Assembly (NCBI GenBank): GCA_963784895.1
Contig: CAWATM010000016.1
Location: 211,703-275,702, forward strand
DNA length: 64,000 bases
Origin: Gaiellasilicea sp963784895
GTDB lineage: Bacteria; Actinomycetota; Thermoleophilia; Gaiellales; Gaiellaceae
Direction of reading: 5' to 3'
Of this stretch, positions 36,131 to 44,284 are shown piece by piece. Positions within the stretch are counted from its first letter, which is position 1; every line of letters begins with the position of its first letter. The position numbers and the translations under genes are program-made. The notes below the pieces were generated by a model. It was given only the letters and a program-made list of their open reading frames with translations. It was not told the DNA's origin and did not search any database.

Positions 36131-36335
36131 GCCCGGCTCCGCCGACGAGGCTCTCGGACGCGCCGAGGAGCTGCTCGAGCGGCTCAAGGCGACCCGCGAC
36201 GAGCTGGAGCGGCTCGCGGCGCAGGAGGACGCGGAGTCGGCGGTCGAGGTGCTGACCGAGCTCGCCGACCTCGCCAAAGAAGTCGAGGCGGAGCTCGCCA
36301 AGGCTCGCGTGCGCGCGGATGCTCCGGCCCCCTGA
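36123..36335 (+). CDS. small coiled-coil protein in the xseB position
   Basis: 70 residues, mostly Ala/Glu/Leu/Arg heptads (about 10-62). In other genomes the gene between nusB and ispA is the exonuclease VII small subunit, but the XseB pattern with its conserved Gly and Phe-Glu is not evident and no xseA is present. It overlaps nusB by 8 nt and ispA by 17 nt. Confidence 0.5.
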   Translation: MTEPGSADEALGRAEELLERLKATRDELERLAAQEDAESAVEVLTELADLAKEVEAELAKARVRADAPAP

Positions 36336-37092
36336 CGAGCTGCGCGCGCTGGTCGAGGGATACCTCGGCGAGCTCGCGTACACCCCCGAGCTCGGCGGCC
36401 TCGAGGAGGCGGTGCGGTATCCGCTCGAGGGCGGTGGCAAGCTCTTCCGGCCCGTGATCGCGCTCGCCGTCGGCGAAGCGGCCGGTGCTGCCGCCGAGCA
36501 TGTCCTCCCGGCCGCCGCCGCGGTCGAGCTCGTGCACACGTTCTCGCTCGTCCACGACGACCTGCCGGCGCTCGACGACGACGACGAGCGGCGCGGCCGT
36601 CCCTCCGCACACGTCGCATTCGGCGACGCGGTCGCCCTGCTCGCCGGCGACGCGCTGCTCGCCGAGGCGTTCCGGCTTGCGCTCTCCTACCCGACGCCGA
36701 TGGTGGGTCGCGAGCTCGCGCAGGCGACCCTGGCGATGATCGGCGGCCAGTACCGCGACGTCACCGGTGACACGGGCGATCTCGCGGCGCTGCACCGCCT
36801 GAAGACCGGTGCGCTCTTCGCGGCGTCGGTGGGGGTCGCGCTCTGGGTCGGCGAGGTGCCCGAGGCGGAGCAGCCTCCGTGGCGGGCGTTCGGCGACGAG
36901 CTCGGGCTCCTCTTCCAGATCGTCGACGACCTGCTCGACGGCGATGGGTACGCGGAGGTGCACGGGATCGAGGCGACGCGCCGGCTGGCCGACGAGGCCG
37001 CCGTCCGGGCGCAGGCGCGGCTCGATTCGATCCCGGCCGACACGAGCGTCCTGGGGGAGATCGTTTCCTCGCTCGCCGCCCGCACGGCGTAG
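36319..37092 (+). CDS. ispA: polyprenyl diphosphate synthase (farnesyl/geranylgeranyl type)
   Basis: 257 residues, shorter than most. The first Asp-rich motif is HDDLPALDDDDERRG, the second is QIVDDLLDGDG, and GGGKLFRPVI provides the IPP-binding region. It extends DMAPP with IPP; the chain length cannot be fixed by eye. It follows nusB and overlaps the next start by one base (TAGTG). Confidence 0.88.
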   Translation: MLRPPDELRALVEGYLGELAYTPELGGLEEAVRYPLEGGGKLFRPVIALAVGEAAGAAAEHVLPAAAAVELVHTFSLVHDDLPALDDDDERRGRPSAHVAFGDAVALLAGDALLAEAFRLALSYPTPMVGRELAQATLAMIGGQYRDVTGDTGDLAALHRLKTGALFAASVGVALWVGEVPEAEQPPWRAFGDELGLLFQIVDDLLDGDGYAEVHGIEATRRLADEAAVRAQARLDSIPADTSVLGEIVSSLAARTA

Positions 37093-37877
37093 TGGGCGCA
37101 CCGCCGCCGCACGTCCTCGCGGCGTTCGGCGTTTCGGCCGAGCCTGAGCCGCTCGCGGGCGGCACCGGAACGACCTGGCGCTGCGGCGACCTCGTGCTAA
37201 AGCCCCTTGACGTGTCGGTCGAGGAGCTGGAGTGGCAGGGATGGCTGTTCGGCTCGCTCGGGTGCGACGGTTTCCGCGTCTCACGCCTCGCGGGTACGAA
37301 CGACGGCTGGTGCGGCTGGGAGCACGTTGCCGGCGAGCACCGAGCGCGCGCCTGGCCGGAGGTGATCGCCGTCGGCGAGCGCTTCCACGCGGCGATCGCG
37401 CAGGTGCCGCGCCCCGGGTTCCTCGATCGCCGCACCAACCACTGGGCCGTCGGCGAGCGGGTCGCCTGGGGCGAGCTCCCTGCCCGGAACTTCGAGCACG
37501 TCAAGCACGTGCCGCGGCTCCTGGCCGCGCTCCGGCCCGTCGACCTGAGCGCGAGCCAGCTCGTTCACGGCGACCTGACCGGCAACGTCCTTTTCGCCGA
37601 CGCGCTGCCGCCGGCCGTGATCGACTTCTCGCCGTTCTGGCGGCCGACCGGTTTCGCCGCCGCGGTCGTGGTCGGCGACGCGCTGCTCTGGGAGGGGGCG
37701 GGCGAGCCGCTGTTGGCCGCCGTCGAGCACGTCGAGGACTTCCCGCAGCTTCTCCTCCGGGCGCTCCTCTTCCGTGCCGTCGTCGACGCGCTCTTTCGCA
37801 CCGGTGAGCCGCCGCGGCTCGACGGCGACGACTGTTTCCTCGCGCCGGTCGAGCTCGCCTGCTCGCTGGCCGGATAG
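37092..37877 (+). CDS. APH-like protein (TIGR02569-like)
   Basis: 261 residues. GGTGTTWRCGDLVLKPLD at the N-terminus and the kinase-like LVHGDLTGNVLF with AVIDFSPFWRP resemble an uncharacterised actinobacterial phosphotransferase family. The substrate is unknown. The GTG start overlaps the ispA stop. Confidence 0.65.
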   Translation: MGAPPPHVLAAFGVSAEPEPLAGGTGTTWRCGDLVLKPLDVSVEELEWQGWLFGSLGCDGFRVSRLAGTNDGWCGWEHVAGEHRARAWPEVIAVGERFHAAIAQVPRPGFLDRRTNHWAVGERVAWGELPARNFEHVKHVPRLLAALRPVDLSASQLVHGDLTGNVLFADALPPAVIDFSPFWRPTGFAAAVVVGDALLWEGAGEPLLAAVEHVEDFPQLLLRALLFRAVVDALFRTGEPPRLDGDDCFLAPVELACSLAG

Positions 37878-37880
37878 AGT
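37875..37880 (+). promoter_or_regulatory. -10 box TAGAGT made from the upstream stop codon
   Basis: The TAG stop of the APH-like gene begins TAGAGT; a 6-nt spacer leads to the GTG at 37887. Confidence 0.5.
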
Positions 37881-37886
37881 CGCGGC

Positions 37887-38309
37887 GTGGAGCAGCGACT
37901 CAGCCTCGTCACGCTCGGCGTCGCCGATCTCGCTCGCTCACGTGCGTTCTACGAGGCGCTCGGCTGGACGACGAACGCCGGCGCCGACGACGATGTCGTC
38001 TTCTTCCAGGCGGGTGGGATGATCGTCGGGCTCTGGGACCGGGCGAAGCTCGCCGAGGACAGCGGCGTCGAGGACGCGGGCGGCTGGGGCGGGATCACGC
38101 TCGCGCACAACGTCCGCTCTCCCGCCGAGGTCGATGCGGTCATCGCCGAGGCGGAGGCTGCCGGCGCCACGATCCGGCGCCAGGGCGCCGAGACGTTCTG
38201 GGGCGGCTACTCGGGGCTCTTCCTCGATCCTGACGGCCATCCGTGGGAGGTCGCGCACAACCCCGGCTGGACCGTGCACGACGACGACTCGACGACGCTC
38301 GCGACGTAA
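37887..38309 (+). CDS. VOC family protein
   Basis: 140 residues. SLVTLGVADLARSRAFYEALGW, GGITLAHNVRSPAEVDAVI and the closing GLFLDPDGHPWEVAHNP are standard for glyoxalase-fold proteins. The substrate is unknown. Confidence 0.8.
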   Translation: MEQRLSLVTLGVADLARSRAFYEALGWTTNAGADDDVVFFQAGGMIVGLWDRAKLAEDSGVEDAGGWGGITLAHNVRSPAEVDAVIAEAEAAGATIRRQGAETFWGGYSGLFLDPDGHPWEVAHNPGWTVHDDDSTTLAT

Positions 38310-38316
38310 CAGGCCG

Positions 38317-39258
38317 TTACTCGTCGGCGGCGCTGAGGACGCGGAGGGCGTCCAGCGTCAGGAGCTCGCTCGGCCCCGAGCCCCAGTCGACGACTTCGAC
38401 GTTGCTCCCCTTCGATCCCGGCGGCTTCCACCAGCGCCCGCCGGGGCGCCAGCGGCCGTCGGCGAGCCGGTGCTGCTCGAGCAGCTCGAGCCCGTCGGCC
38501 GCCCGGGGGTCGCCTGCCCGGCCCATCCGCGCCAGTACGACGAGAGCGCGGAAGAAGTCGTAGTGCCAGAACGGCGGCTGGTGCAGCGCGACGAACGAGG
38601 GCCGGATCGGCTCCCCCGTCGCGAGCGTGCGAAAGAGCCGATGGTCGAGGAAGAGCTCCGCCGTGCGCCCGGCTGCCTCTTTCGCCGCCGCTTCGCCTGT
38701 GGCGGCCCAGTACTCGTGCAGTCCCCACATCGGCGGCAGCGACTCGTTGAAGGACGAGCGGCGGCCCGTCGCCTGCTTGTCGCAGTTCCAGCCCCCGTCC
38801 GGCCACTGCCACTCGACGAGCGACTCTGCGAGCAGCTGCACGCGCGGATCTTCGGCCAGGCCGAGCCGGCAGCAGACCGCCAGCGCATTCCCCTCCTGGG
38901 AGGCACAGCGCCGGACGAGGCCGTCGATCGTGCGGATGCCGGCGCGGTGACCCTTGCCGGTCAGCCACGCGAGGACGGTCTCGGCCGCAGCGACGCACCG
39001 AGGCTCACCCGCGGGCACGCCGAGCTCGACCAGCGAGACGAGCCGCCAATGGGCGCCGCTCCACTTCGCGTAGACGTTGACGCCGAAGCCGCCGTCGGCA
39101 TGCTGTCCCGCGAGCAGGCCGCGCACGAGCGGCCCTTCGAGCACCCGCGCCGCCTCCGGGGGATCGTCCTCGCCGAGTAGGTCCCGCTTCGCCTGGAAGA
39201 CGATGGCGGGCTCGTCCGAGTCGAGCAGCCAGTCCAGCGCGGAGGCGGTGAGCGTCAT
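38317..39258 (-). CDS. alpha/alpha-toroid (prenyltransferase/squalene-cyclase repeat) protein
   Basis: 313 residues. Repeats with Gly-Gly-Trp/Phe signatures (HADGGFGVN, WPDGGWNCDK, WRPGGRWWKP) mark an alpha/alpha barrel like terpenoid cyclases, but no DxDD acid motif is seen, so cyclase activity is unlikely. The ATG overlaps the stop of the acetyltransferase upstream in the same operon (ATGA). Confidence 0.65.
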   Translation of the reverse strand: MTLTASALDWLLDSDEPAIVFQAKRDLLGEDDPPEAARVLEGPLVRGLLAGQHADGGFGVNVYAKWSGAHWRLVSLVELGVPAGEPRCVAAAETVLAWLTGKGHRAGIRTIDGLVRRCASQEGNALAVCCRLGLAEDPRVQLLAESLVEWQWPDGGWNCDKQATGRRSSFNESLPPMWGLHEYWAATGEAAAKEAAGRTAELFLDHRLFRTLATGEPIRPSFVALHQPPFWHYDFFRALVVLARMGRAGDPRAADGLELLEQHRLADGRWRPGGRWWKPPGSKGSNVEVVDWGSGPSELLTLDALRVLSAADE

Positions 39259-39761
39259 CGCAGGTCGCTCGCCAACAAGTCGAGGAGCAGGCCGTCGCGC
39301 CAGACGCCCTCGCCGTCGAGCCAGTACTCGCGCAGGATGCCGACGCGCTTGAAGCCCACCTTCTCGTAGCAGCGGATCGCGCGTTCGTTGTGGGCGGCCG
39401 GGTCGATCGTCAGCCGTCGGTGGCCGCGATCCTCGATCAGGTGGCGCGCCATCGTCCGGACGGCGTCGGTCCCGAGCCCGCGGTCGTGGTAGGACGCGCC
39501 GAGGAAGAGGTCGATCGACGCGTGGCGGAACTCCTCGTCGTTCTCCTCGAAGTACTGGATCATCCCAACGACCTCGCCGTCGAGCACGATCGCGGCGACG
39601 ACCGCGCCGTCGTCCTCGCCTCGCGCCTTGTCGAGGACGTGCTCGTGGGTGAGCCCGCGCCACCAGCGCGAGACCTCCGGATCGGCGCCGAGCTCGACGA
39701 TTCGAGGGACGTCCGCTTCAGTCAGGGGCCGCAGATCGACACGATCTCCGCGCAACTCCAT
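39255..39761 (-). CDS. GNAT acetyltransferase, AAC(6')-like
   Basis: 168 residues. IDLFLGASYHDRGLGTDAVR is the acetyl-CoA site and ERAIRCYEKVGFKRVGILRE follows; the pattern resembles AAC(6')-type enzymes. This is a fold-level match and does not show resistance. The ATG at 39761 has TACAAG six bases upstream. Confidence 0.75.
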   Translation of the reverse strand: MELRGDRVDLRPLTEADVPRIVELGADPEVSRWWRGLTHEHVLDKARGEDDGAVVAAIVLDGEVVGMIQYFEENDEEFRHASIDLFLGASYHDRGLGTDAVRTMARHLIEDRGHRRLTIDPAAHNERAIRCYEKVGFKRVGILREYWLDGEGVWRDGLLLDLLASDLR

Positions 39762-39787
39762 GACGATCTTGTAACACCTGCGGTGTC

Positions 39788-39793
39788 TACCCT
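39788..39793 (+). promoter_or_regulatory. -10 box TACCCT, promoter of tlyA operon
   Basis: TACCCT, 7-nt spacer, ATG of tlyA at 39801. A divergent TACAAG at 39768-39773 serves the acetyltransferase. Confidence 0.45.
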
Positions 39794-39800
39794 TGCCACG

Positions 39801-40571
39801 ATGAAGAAGCGCCTCGACGTCCTGCTCGTCGAGCGGGGCCTGGCGGAGAGCCGCGCGCAGGCGCAGGCGCTCGTGCTGGCCGGCCTCGTGCCGGGCTATG
39901 ACAAGCCCGGCCACCAGGTGCCCGAGGAAGCCGAGCTCGAGGTGACCGCCCGGTCGCGGTTCGTCTCGCGCGGCGGCGAGAAACTCGCGAACGCCCTCGA
40001 GCAGCTGCATGTCGAGCTCGACCAGCGGGACGCGATCGACGTCGGCGCGTCCACCGGCGGTTTTACCGACTACCTCCTCCAGCACGGCGTCGCGCGTGTG
40101 ATCGCGGTCGACGTCGGCTACGGCCAGCTGCATCCGAAGCTGCGCGACGACCCGCGGGTCACCGTCCTCGAGCGGACGAACGCCCGTGAGTTGGCGGAGC
40201 TCCCGTTCCGCCCCGACCTGCTCGTCGCCGACGTCTCGTTCATCAGCGTCCGGATCGCGCTGCCGCCGGTGCTGCGGCTGCTCGCGCCCGGCTGGGACGC
40301 GATCGTGCTCGTCAAGCCGCAGTTCGAGGTGGGCAAGGACGAGGTCGGCCGCGGCGGCGTCGTCCGGGACGCAATCCTCCATCGGCGTGTTCTCCGCGAG
40401 GTCGTCGATGCCGCTCTCTCTTGGAGTGGAACGACGGTCGGCGTCGTAGACTCCGGGCTGCCCGGGCCGAAGGGCAACCGCGAGTTCTTCGTCCATCTGA
40501 TCAACCGCCCCGATCCCGTGCTCCTCGATGACATCGACCAGCGCATCGACCGTGCCGTCACAGCAGCCTAA
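39801..40571 (+). CDS. tlyA: rRNA 2'-O-methyltransferase TlyA
   Basis: 256 residues. An N-terminal S4 domain (KKRLDVLLVERGLAESRAQAQ) and an FtsJ-like methyltransferase domain with DVGASTGGFTDYLLQ, ADVSFISVRIALP and VKPQFEVGK. In mycobacteria TlyA methylates 16S and 23S rRNA and its loss gives capreomycin resistance. It opens the tlyA-nadK-recN-steA-mctB-pyrG order shared with M. tuberculosis. Confidence 0.9.
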   Translation: MKKRLDVLLVERGLAESRAQAQALVLAGLVPGYDKPGHQVPEEAELEVTARSRFVSRGGEKLANALEQLHVELDQRDAIDVGASTGGFTDYLLQHGVARVIAVDVGYGQLHPKLRDDPRVTVLERTNARELAELPFRPDLLVADVSFISVRIALPPVLRLLAPGWDAIVLVKPQFEVGKDEVGRGGVVRDAILHRRVLREVVDAALSWSGTTVGVVDSGLPGPKGNREFFVHLINRPDPVLLDDIDQRIDRAVTAA

Positions 40572-41397
40572 GGCCGTCAAGCGGGCGGCCGTGATGACGC
40601 ACGGCAAGCCGCAGGCGATCGGTTCGGCGCTCGCGCGGCTCGCCAATGTCGCCCGCGAGGCGGGGGTCGAGCTCCAGCCGGCTGCGGAGGAGTCCGAAAA
40701 GCACGGGCTCGTGCTCGGCGCAGGCGACGAGGCGGAGGTCGACATCGCGGTCGTGCTCGGCGGCGACGGGACGATGCTGCGCGCGCTGGCGCGCTACCTC
40801 GGCACAGGCGTTCCCGTCATCGGCGTCAACTTCGGCCGCGTCGGCTTCCTCGCCTCGATCAAGCGGGGCGAGCTCGAGAGCGGGCTCGCCCGCGTCTTCG
40901 CCGGCGAGTACCGCGTCGAGGATGTGCCGACGCTCGACGTCGAGGTCGGCGACGAGCGCCGGGTTGCCGTCAACGACCTCGTGATCGCGAGCGCCGTCGT
41001 CGGCCGCATGATCCACCTCGAGTGGGCGGTCGGCGGCGAGGGGCTCGGCCGGCTCGCGTGCGACGGCGTCGTCTGCGCGACTCCCTCCGGCTCGACCGGC
41101 TACAACCTGTCCAGCGGCGGCCCCGTCCTCGTCTGGGGCCTCGACGCGATGGCGATCACCTTCGTCGCGCCGCACTCGCTCAACGCCCGGCCTCTTGTCG
41201 TCCCGCGCGACGACGAGCTGATCGTCTGGAACCGCACGCCCGACGTGCCGGCGACCGCGCTCGTCGACGGTCACCGCGTGGGCGACCTTGCCCCTGGCGG
41301 ACGCGCCGTCGCCCGCCTCGGGGAGCAGCGCTCGCGCCTCGCCACACTGCCGGAGGTGACGTTCTTCAGCCGCTACAGCCGGACCTTTGCTTCGTAG
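40552..41397 (+). CDS. nadK: NAD kinase
   Basis: 281 residues. GGDGTMLRALA, GVNFGRVGFLA, ATPSGSTGYNLSSGG and NARPLVVP are all present. It phosphorylates NAD to NADP. The GTG at 40552, inside the end of tlyA, is chosen because the first strand (KRAAVMTHG) would be cut by later starts. Confidence 0.92.
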   Translation: MPSQQPKAVKRAAVMTHGKPQAIGSALARLANVAREAGVELQPAAEESEKHGLVLGAGDEAEVDIAVVLGGDGTMLRALARYLGTGVPVIGVNFGRVGFLASIKRGELESGLARVFAGEYRVEDVPTLDVEVGDERRVAVNDLVIASAVVGRMIHLEWAVGGEGLGRLACDGVVCATPSGSTGYNLSSGGPVLVWGLDAMAITFVAPHSLNARPLVVPRDDELIVWNRTPDVPATALVDGHRVGDLAPGGRAVARLGEQRSRLATLPEVTFFSRYSRTFAS

Positions 41398-43012
41398 TCT
41401 CAGGATCGAGAACCTCGTCCTCGTCCGCGAGGGCGAGCTGACGCCCGGTGCCGGCCTGACGGCGATCACGGGCGAGACAGGCGCCGGCAAGACGATCCTG
41501 TCGCAGGCGGTGGGGCTGCTGCTCGGCGCGAAGGGCGACGCAGGCATCGTCGGCGCGACGGGGACGGAGGCGTACGTCGAGGCCGAGCTCGACGTGCCCG
41601 ACGGGTTCTTCGACGACGACGAGCTGCGCGGGCTTGCGGAGCTCGCGCCGGAGGACGAGCCCGGCCTGGTGCTGGCGAGACGCGTCTTCGCGGACGGCCG
41701 GACGCGTGCGTACGCGTGGGGACGCGCGGTGGCGCGCGAGGACCTCGCTGCTGCCGCCGAGCGGCTGATCGCGATGTCGGGCCAGTTCGAGCAACGGCGG
41801 CTCGGCCGGCCCTCGTATCAGCTCGACCTCCTGGACGGCTTCGTCGGCGACGAGCAGCTGCGCCGACGACGCGAGGCGCGGCTCGCCTGGCGGGAGCTCA
41901 CGGCGGCGCGCAAGCGTCACGACGAGCTGACGCGCGGCGCCGCAGCGGAGGAGACGCGCCTGCGCGAGCTCCAGGCGCTCGTCGAGGCAACAGAAGGCTT
42001 CGAGCACGGCGGCGAGCAGTCTCTGCGCGACGAACGCGAGCGGCTCCGGCACGTGACCGAGCTCGCCGAGGGAGCCGCGCGGGCCGCGGAGGCGCTCGCG
42101 CCCGACGAGGGTGAGGGGGCGACCGGCCTCACAGCCGCCGCAGAGCGTGCGCTGGCGCCGCTCGAGCGGCTGGCGCCCGAGCTGGCCCGTGTCGGCGAGG
42201 AGCTGCGCGATCTCGAGTTGCGACTGGGCGAGGTCGGCTCCGACCTGCGGGCGTTCCTCGCCTCGCTCGAGGCGGAGCCCGACCGGCTCGAGCACGTCGA
42301 GGGCGAGCTGGAGCGGATCTCGGACGCGCGCCGCCGCTTCGGCGCGGCCGACTACGACGACCTGCTCGCACAGGCCGACGCGGCCCGCGGCGAGCTCGAA
42401 GCGCTCGAAGGCGGCCTCGACCCGGCTGCTGCCGCGGCAGAGACGCTCGCGGCGGCCGCAGCGCGGGCGACGAACCTCGCCGCCGAGCTTCGGGCCGCGC
42501 GCGAGGCAGCCGCGGACGCGTTCGCCGACGCGGTCGCCGGGGAGCTGCGCGGCGTCGGGATGGGCGACGGCGAGTTCCGGGTCGAGCTGCGCGAGCGCGA
42601 TCCGGGCCAGAGCGGCGCGGACGAGGCCGTGTTCTTGATCCGCCCGAACGGCGGCCTGCCGTTCGGCCCCGTCGCCGAGACGGCCTCAGGCGGCGAGCTT
42701 TCCCGCGTCGCGCTCGCGATCGCCGCCGTTGGTGGCGGCGAGACGCTGGTGTTCGACGAGATCGATGCCGGCGTCGGGGGTGAGACCGCGCACGCTGTCG
42801 CCGCGACGCTGAAGCGGCTCGCGGAGCGCGCGCAGGTGCTGACGATCACGCACCTGCCGCAGATCGCGAGCGTCGCCGACACGCACTACCGCGTGACGAA
42901 GGTGCCCGGCGACCCGACCCAGACGCGGATCGAGCCACTCGACGACGCCCAGCGCCGTGACGAGCTGGAGCGGATGCTCGGCGGCAAGGAGTTCCTTTCC
43001 ACGCTGCGATGA
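41387..43012 (+). CDS. recN: DNA repair protein RecN
   Basis: 541 residues. SMC-like: Walker A GETGAGKTILSQ, a coiled coil (about 150-370), and a C-terminal ASGGELSRVALAI signature with VFDEIDAGVGGETA. It acts in double-strand-break repair. The TTG start at 41387 overlaps nadK by 11 nt. Its TGA stop lies inside the left copy of the TGAG duplication of the inserted element. Confidence 0.93.
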   Translation: MLRSLRIENLVLVREGELTPGAGLTAITGETGAGKTILSQAVGLLLGAKGDAGIVGATGTEAYVEAELDVPDGFFDDDELRGLAELAPEDEPGLVLARRVFADGRTRAYAWGRAVAREDLAAAAERLIAMSGQFEQRRLGRPSYQLDLLDGFVGDEQLRRRREARLAWRELTAARKRHDELTRGAAAEETRLRELQALVEATEGFEHGGEQSLRDERERLRHVTELAEGAARAAEALAPDEGEGATGLTAAAERALAPLERLAPELARVGEELRDLELRLGEVGSDLRAFLASLEAEPDRLEHVEGELERISDARRRFGAADYDDLLAQADAARGELEALEGGLDPAAAAAETLAAAAARATNLAAELRAAREAAADAFADAVAGELRGVGMGDGEFRVELRERDPGQSGADEAVFLIRPNGGLPFGPVAETASGGELSRVALAIAAVGGGETLVFDEIDAGVGGETAHAVAATLKRLAERAQVLTITHLPQIASVADTHYRVTKVPGDPTQTRIEPLDDAQRRDELERMLGGKEFLSTLR

Positions 43013-43013
43013 G

Positions 43014-43178
43014 TAGAGGCTGGCTCAGCATGGAACTCCAGGCTGCCGGGCCGCGCCCGGCGGCGCGACGCCGCGTCCTCGGTCGAGCCGATAGCACCAC
43101 TATCGGCTCTCCCTGCGTCCTTGCCTCGCACCACCGGTCGCACCCCAGCAGCGGGAGCCCACACTGAGCCAGCCTCTA
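43014..43178. mobile_element. 165-bp MITE-like element between recN and steA
   Basis: Perfect 15-bp terminal inverted repeats TAGAGGCTGGCTCAG (43014-43028) and its complement (43164-43178). TGAG is directly repeated on both flanks (43010-43013, 43179-43182). Inside are hairpins GCCGGGC/GCCCGGC (43045-43061) and GAGCCGATAG/CTATCGGCTC (43085-43109). No ORF. Removing the element and one TGAG leaves recN ending in CGATGA overlapping ATGAGC of steA, the usual local ATGA junction. The present steA ATG takes its A from the element's last base. Confidence 0.75.
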
Positions 43179-44275
43179 TGAGCCTGATCGAGCACACCGG
43201 CCCGGCACGCCTCGGCAGACGGACGAAGGAGCTCGTCCGCCGTCTGGGCCCGGACGACATCGCCGTGATCGATCACACCGACCTCGACCGCGTCTCGGCC
43301 GAGGAGCTCGTCGAGTCCGGCGTCCGCGTCGTCGTCAACGTCGCGCCGTCGCAGTCGGGCCGCTATCCGAACCCAGGCCCGCTGCAGCTCGTCCGCGGCG
43401 GCGTTCGGCTGATCGACGTCGAGGGCTCGGATCTCTTCGAGGAGCTCTCGGACGGCGAGCGCCTGACCGTCCGCGGCGCCAGCCTCTTCCGGAACGGCAC
43501 CTGCCTGGCAACCGGCCGAGCGCTCGAGGAGCGCGAGCTCGCCGGGGCCCTGCTCGAGCAGCAGGGCCGAGTCACGGAGGCGCTGCAGGAGTTCGCCGAC
43601 AACACGCTCCGCTACCTCCGCGACGAGGGCAAGCTGCTGACCGAGGGGATCGACTTCCCGGCCCTCGAGACGAGCTTCCGCGACCGGCACGCCCTCGTCG
43701 TCGCGCGCGGACCCGGGCACAAGCGCGACCTGAAGATCGTCCGCGGCTACGTGCGCGACTTCCGGCCCGTGCTGATCGCGGTCGACGGCGGCGCGGACGC
43801 CCTCGTCGAGGAGGGTTGGAAGCCGGACGTGATCGTCGGCGACATGGACTCCGTCACCGACTCGACGCTGCGCTGTGGCGCCGAGATCCTCGTCCACGCC
43901 TACCGCGAGGGGCACGCGCCCGGCGAAGCCCGCCTCGAGCGGCTCGGCGTGCCGTACCACGTCGTCGCCGCGCCGGGGATCTCCGAGGACATCGCGCTGC
44001 TCCTCGCGCACGACAAGGGCGCGGAGCTGATCGTCGCCGTCGGCACCCACTTCAATCTGGTCGAGTTCCTCGAGCGGAGCCGCGCCGGGATGTCCTCGAC
44101 CTTCGTGACGCGGCTCAAGGTGGGGGAGATCCTGGTCGACGCCAAGGGCGTCTCGCGGCTCGTCAGCCGCCGCATCGGCGTCTGGCCGCTCGCGCTCTTC
44201 GGGGTCGCGGCGCTGGCGGCGCTGCTCGTCGCGATCCTGGCCTCTCCGGCCCTGCGGAACGTCTTCGGCCTCTAG
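43178..44275 (+). CDS. steA: SteA-like cytokinetic ring protein
   Basis: 365 residues. The soluble part contains the thiamine-pyrophosphokinase-like VDGGADALVEEGWKPDVIVGDMDSV segment, and a C-terminal membrane helix (about 340-360) ends the protein, as in SteA (Rv1697 in M. tuberculosis). SteA works with a membrane partner in daughter-cell separation. The next gene encodes a homologue of Rv1698. The ATG is partly formed by the inserted element. Confidence 0.82.
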   Translation: MSLIEHTGPARLGRRTKELVRRLGPDDIAVIDHTDLDRVSAEELVESGVRVVVNVAPSQSGRYPNPGPLQLVRGGVRLIDVEGSDLFEELSDGERLTVRGASLFRNGTCLATGRALEERELAGALLEQQGRVTEALQEFADNTLRYLRDEGKLLTEGIDFPALETSFRDRHALVVARGPGHKRDLKIVRGYVRDFRPVLIAVDGGADALVEEGWKPDVIVGDMDSVTDSTLRCGAEILVHAYREGHAPGEARLERLGVPYHVVAAPGISEDIALLLAHDKGAELIVAVGTHFNLVEFLERSRAGMSSTFVTRLKVGEILVDAKGVSRLVSRRIGVWPLALFGVAALAALLVAILASPALRNVFGL

Positions 44276-44278
44276 GCT
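44273..44278 (+). promoter_or_regulatory. -10 box TAGGCT made from the steA stop codon
   Basis: The steA TAG begins TAGGCT; a 6-nt spacer leads to the GTG at 44285. Confidence 0.5.
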
Positions 44279-44284
44279 GGGCCC

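Noticed and set aside
36123..36335. xseB (exonuclease VII small subunit)
   Set aside because: The position fits but the conserved XseB pattern is not seen and xseA is absent, so it is left as an unnamed coiled-coil protein.
43085..43109. Intrinsic terminator after recN from the GAGCCGATAG hairpin
   Set aside because: No T-run follows, and the hairpin lies inside an element with terminal repeats and a target duplication, which explains it better.
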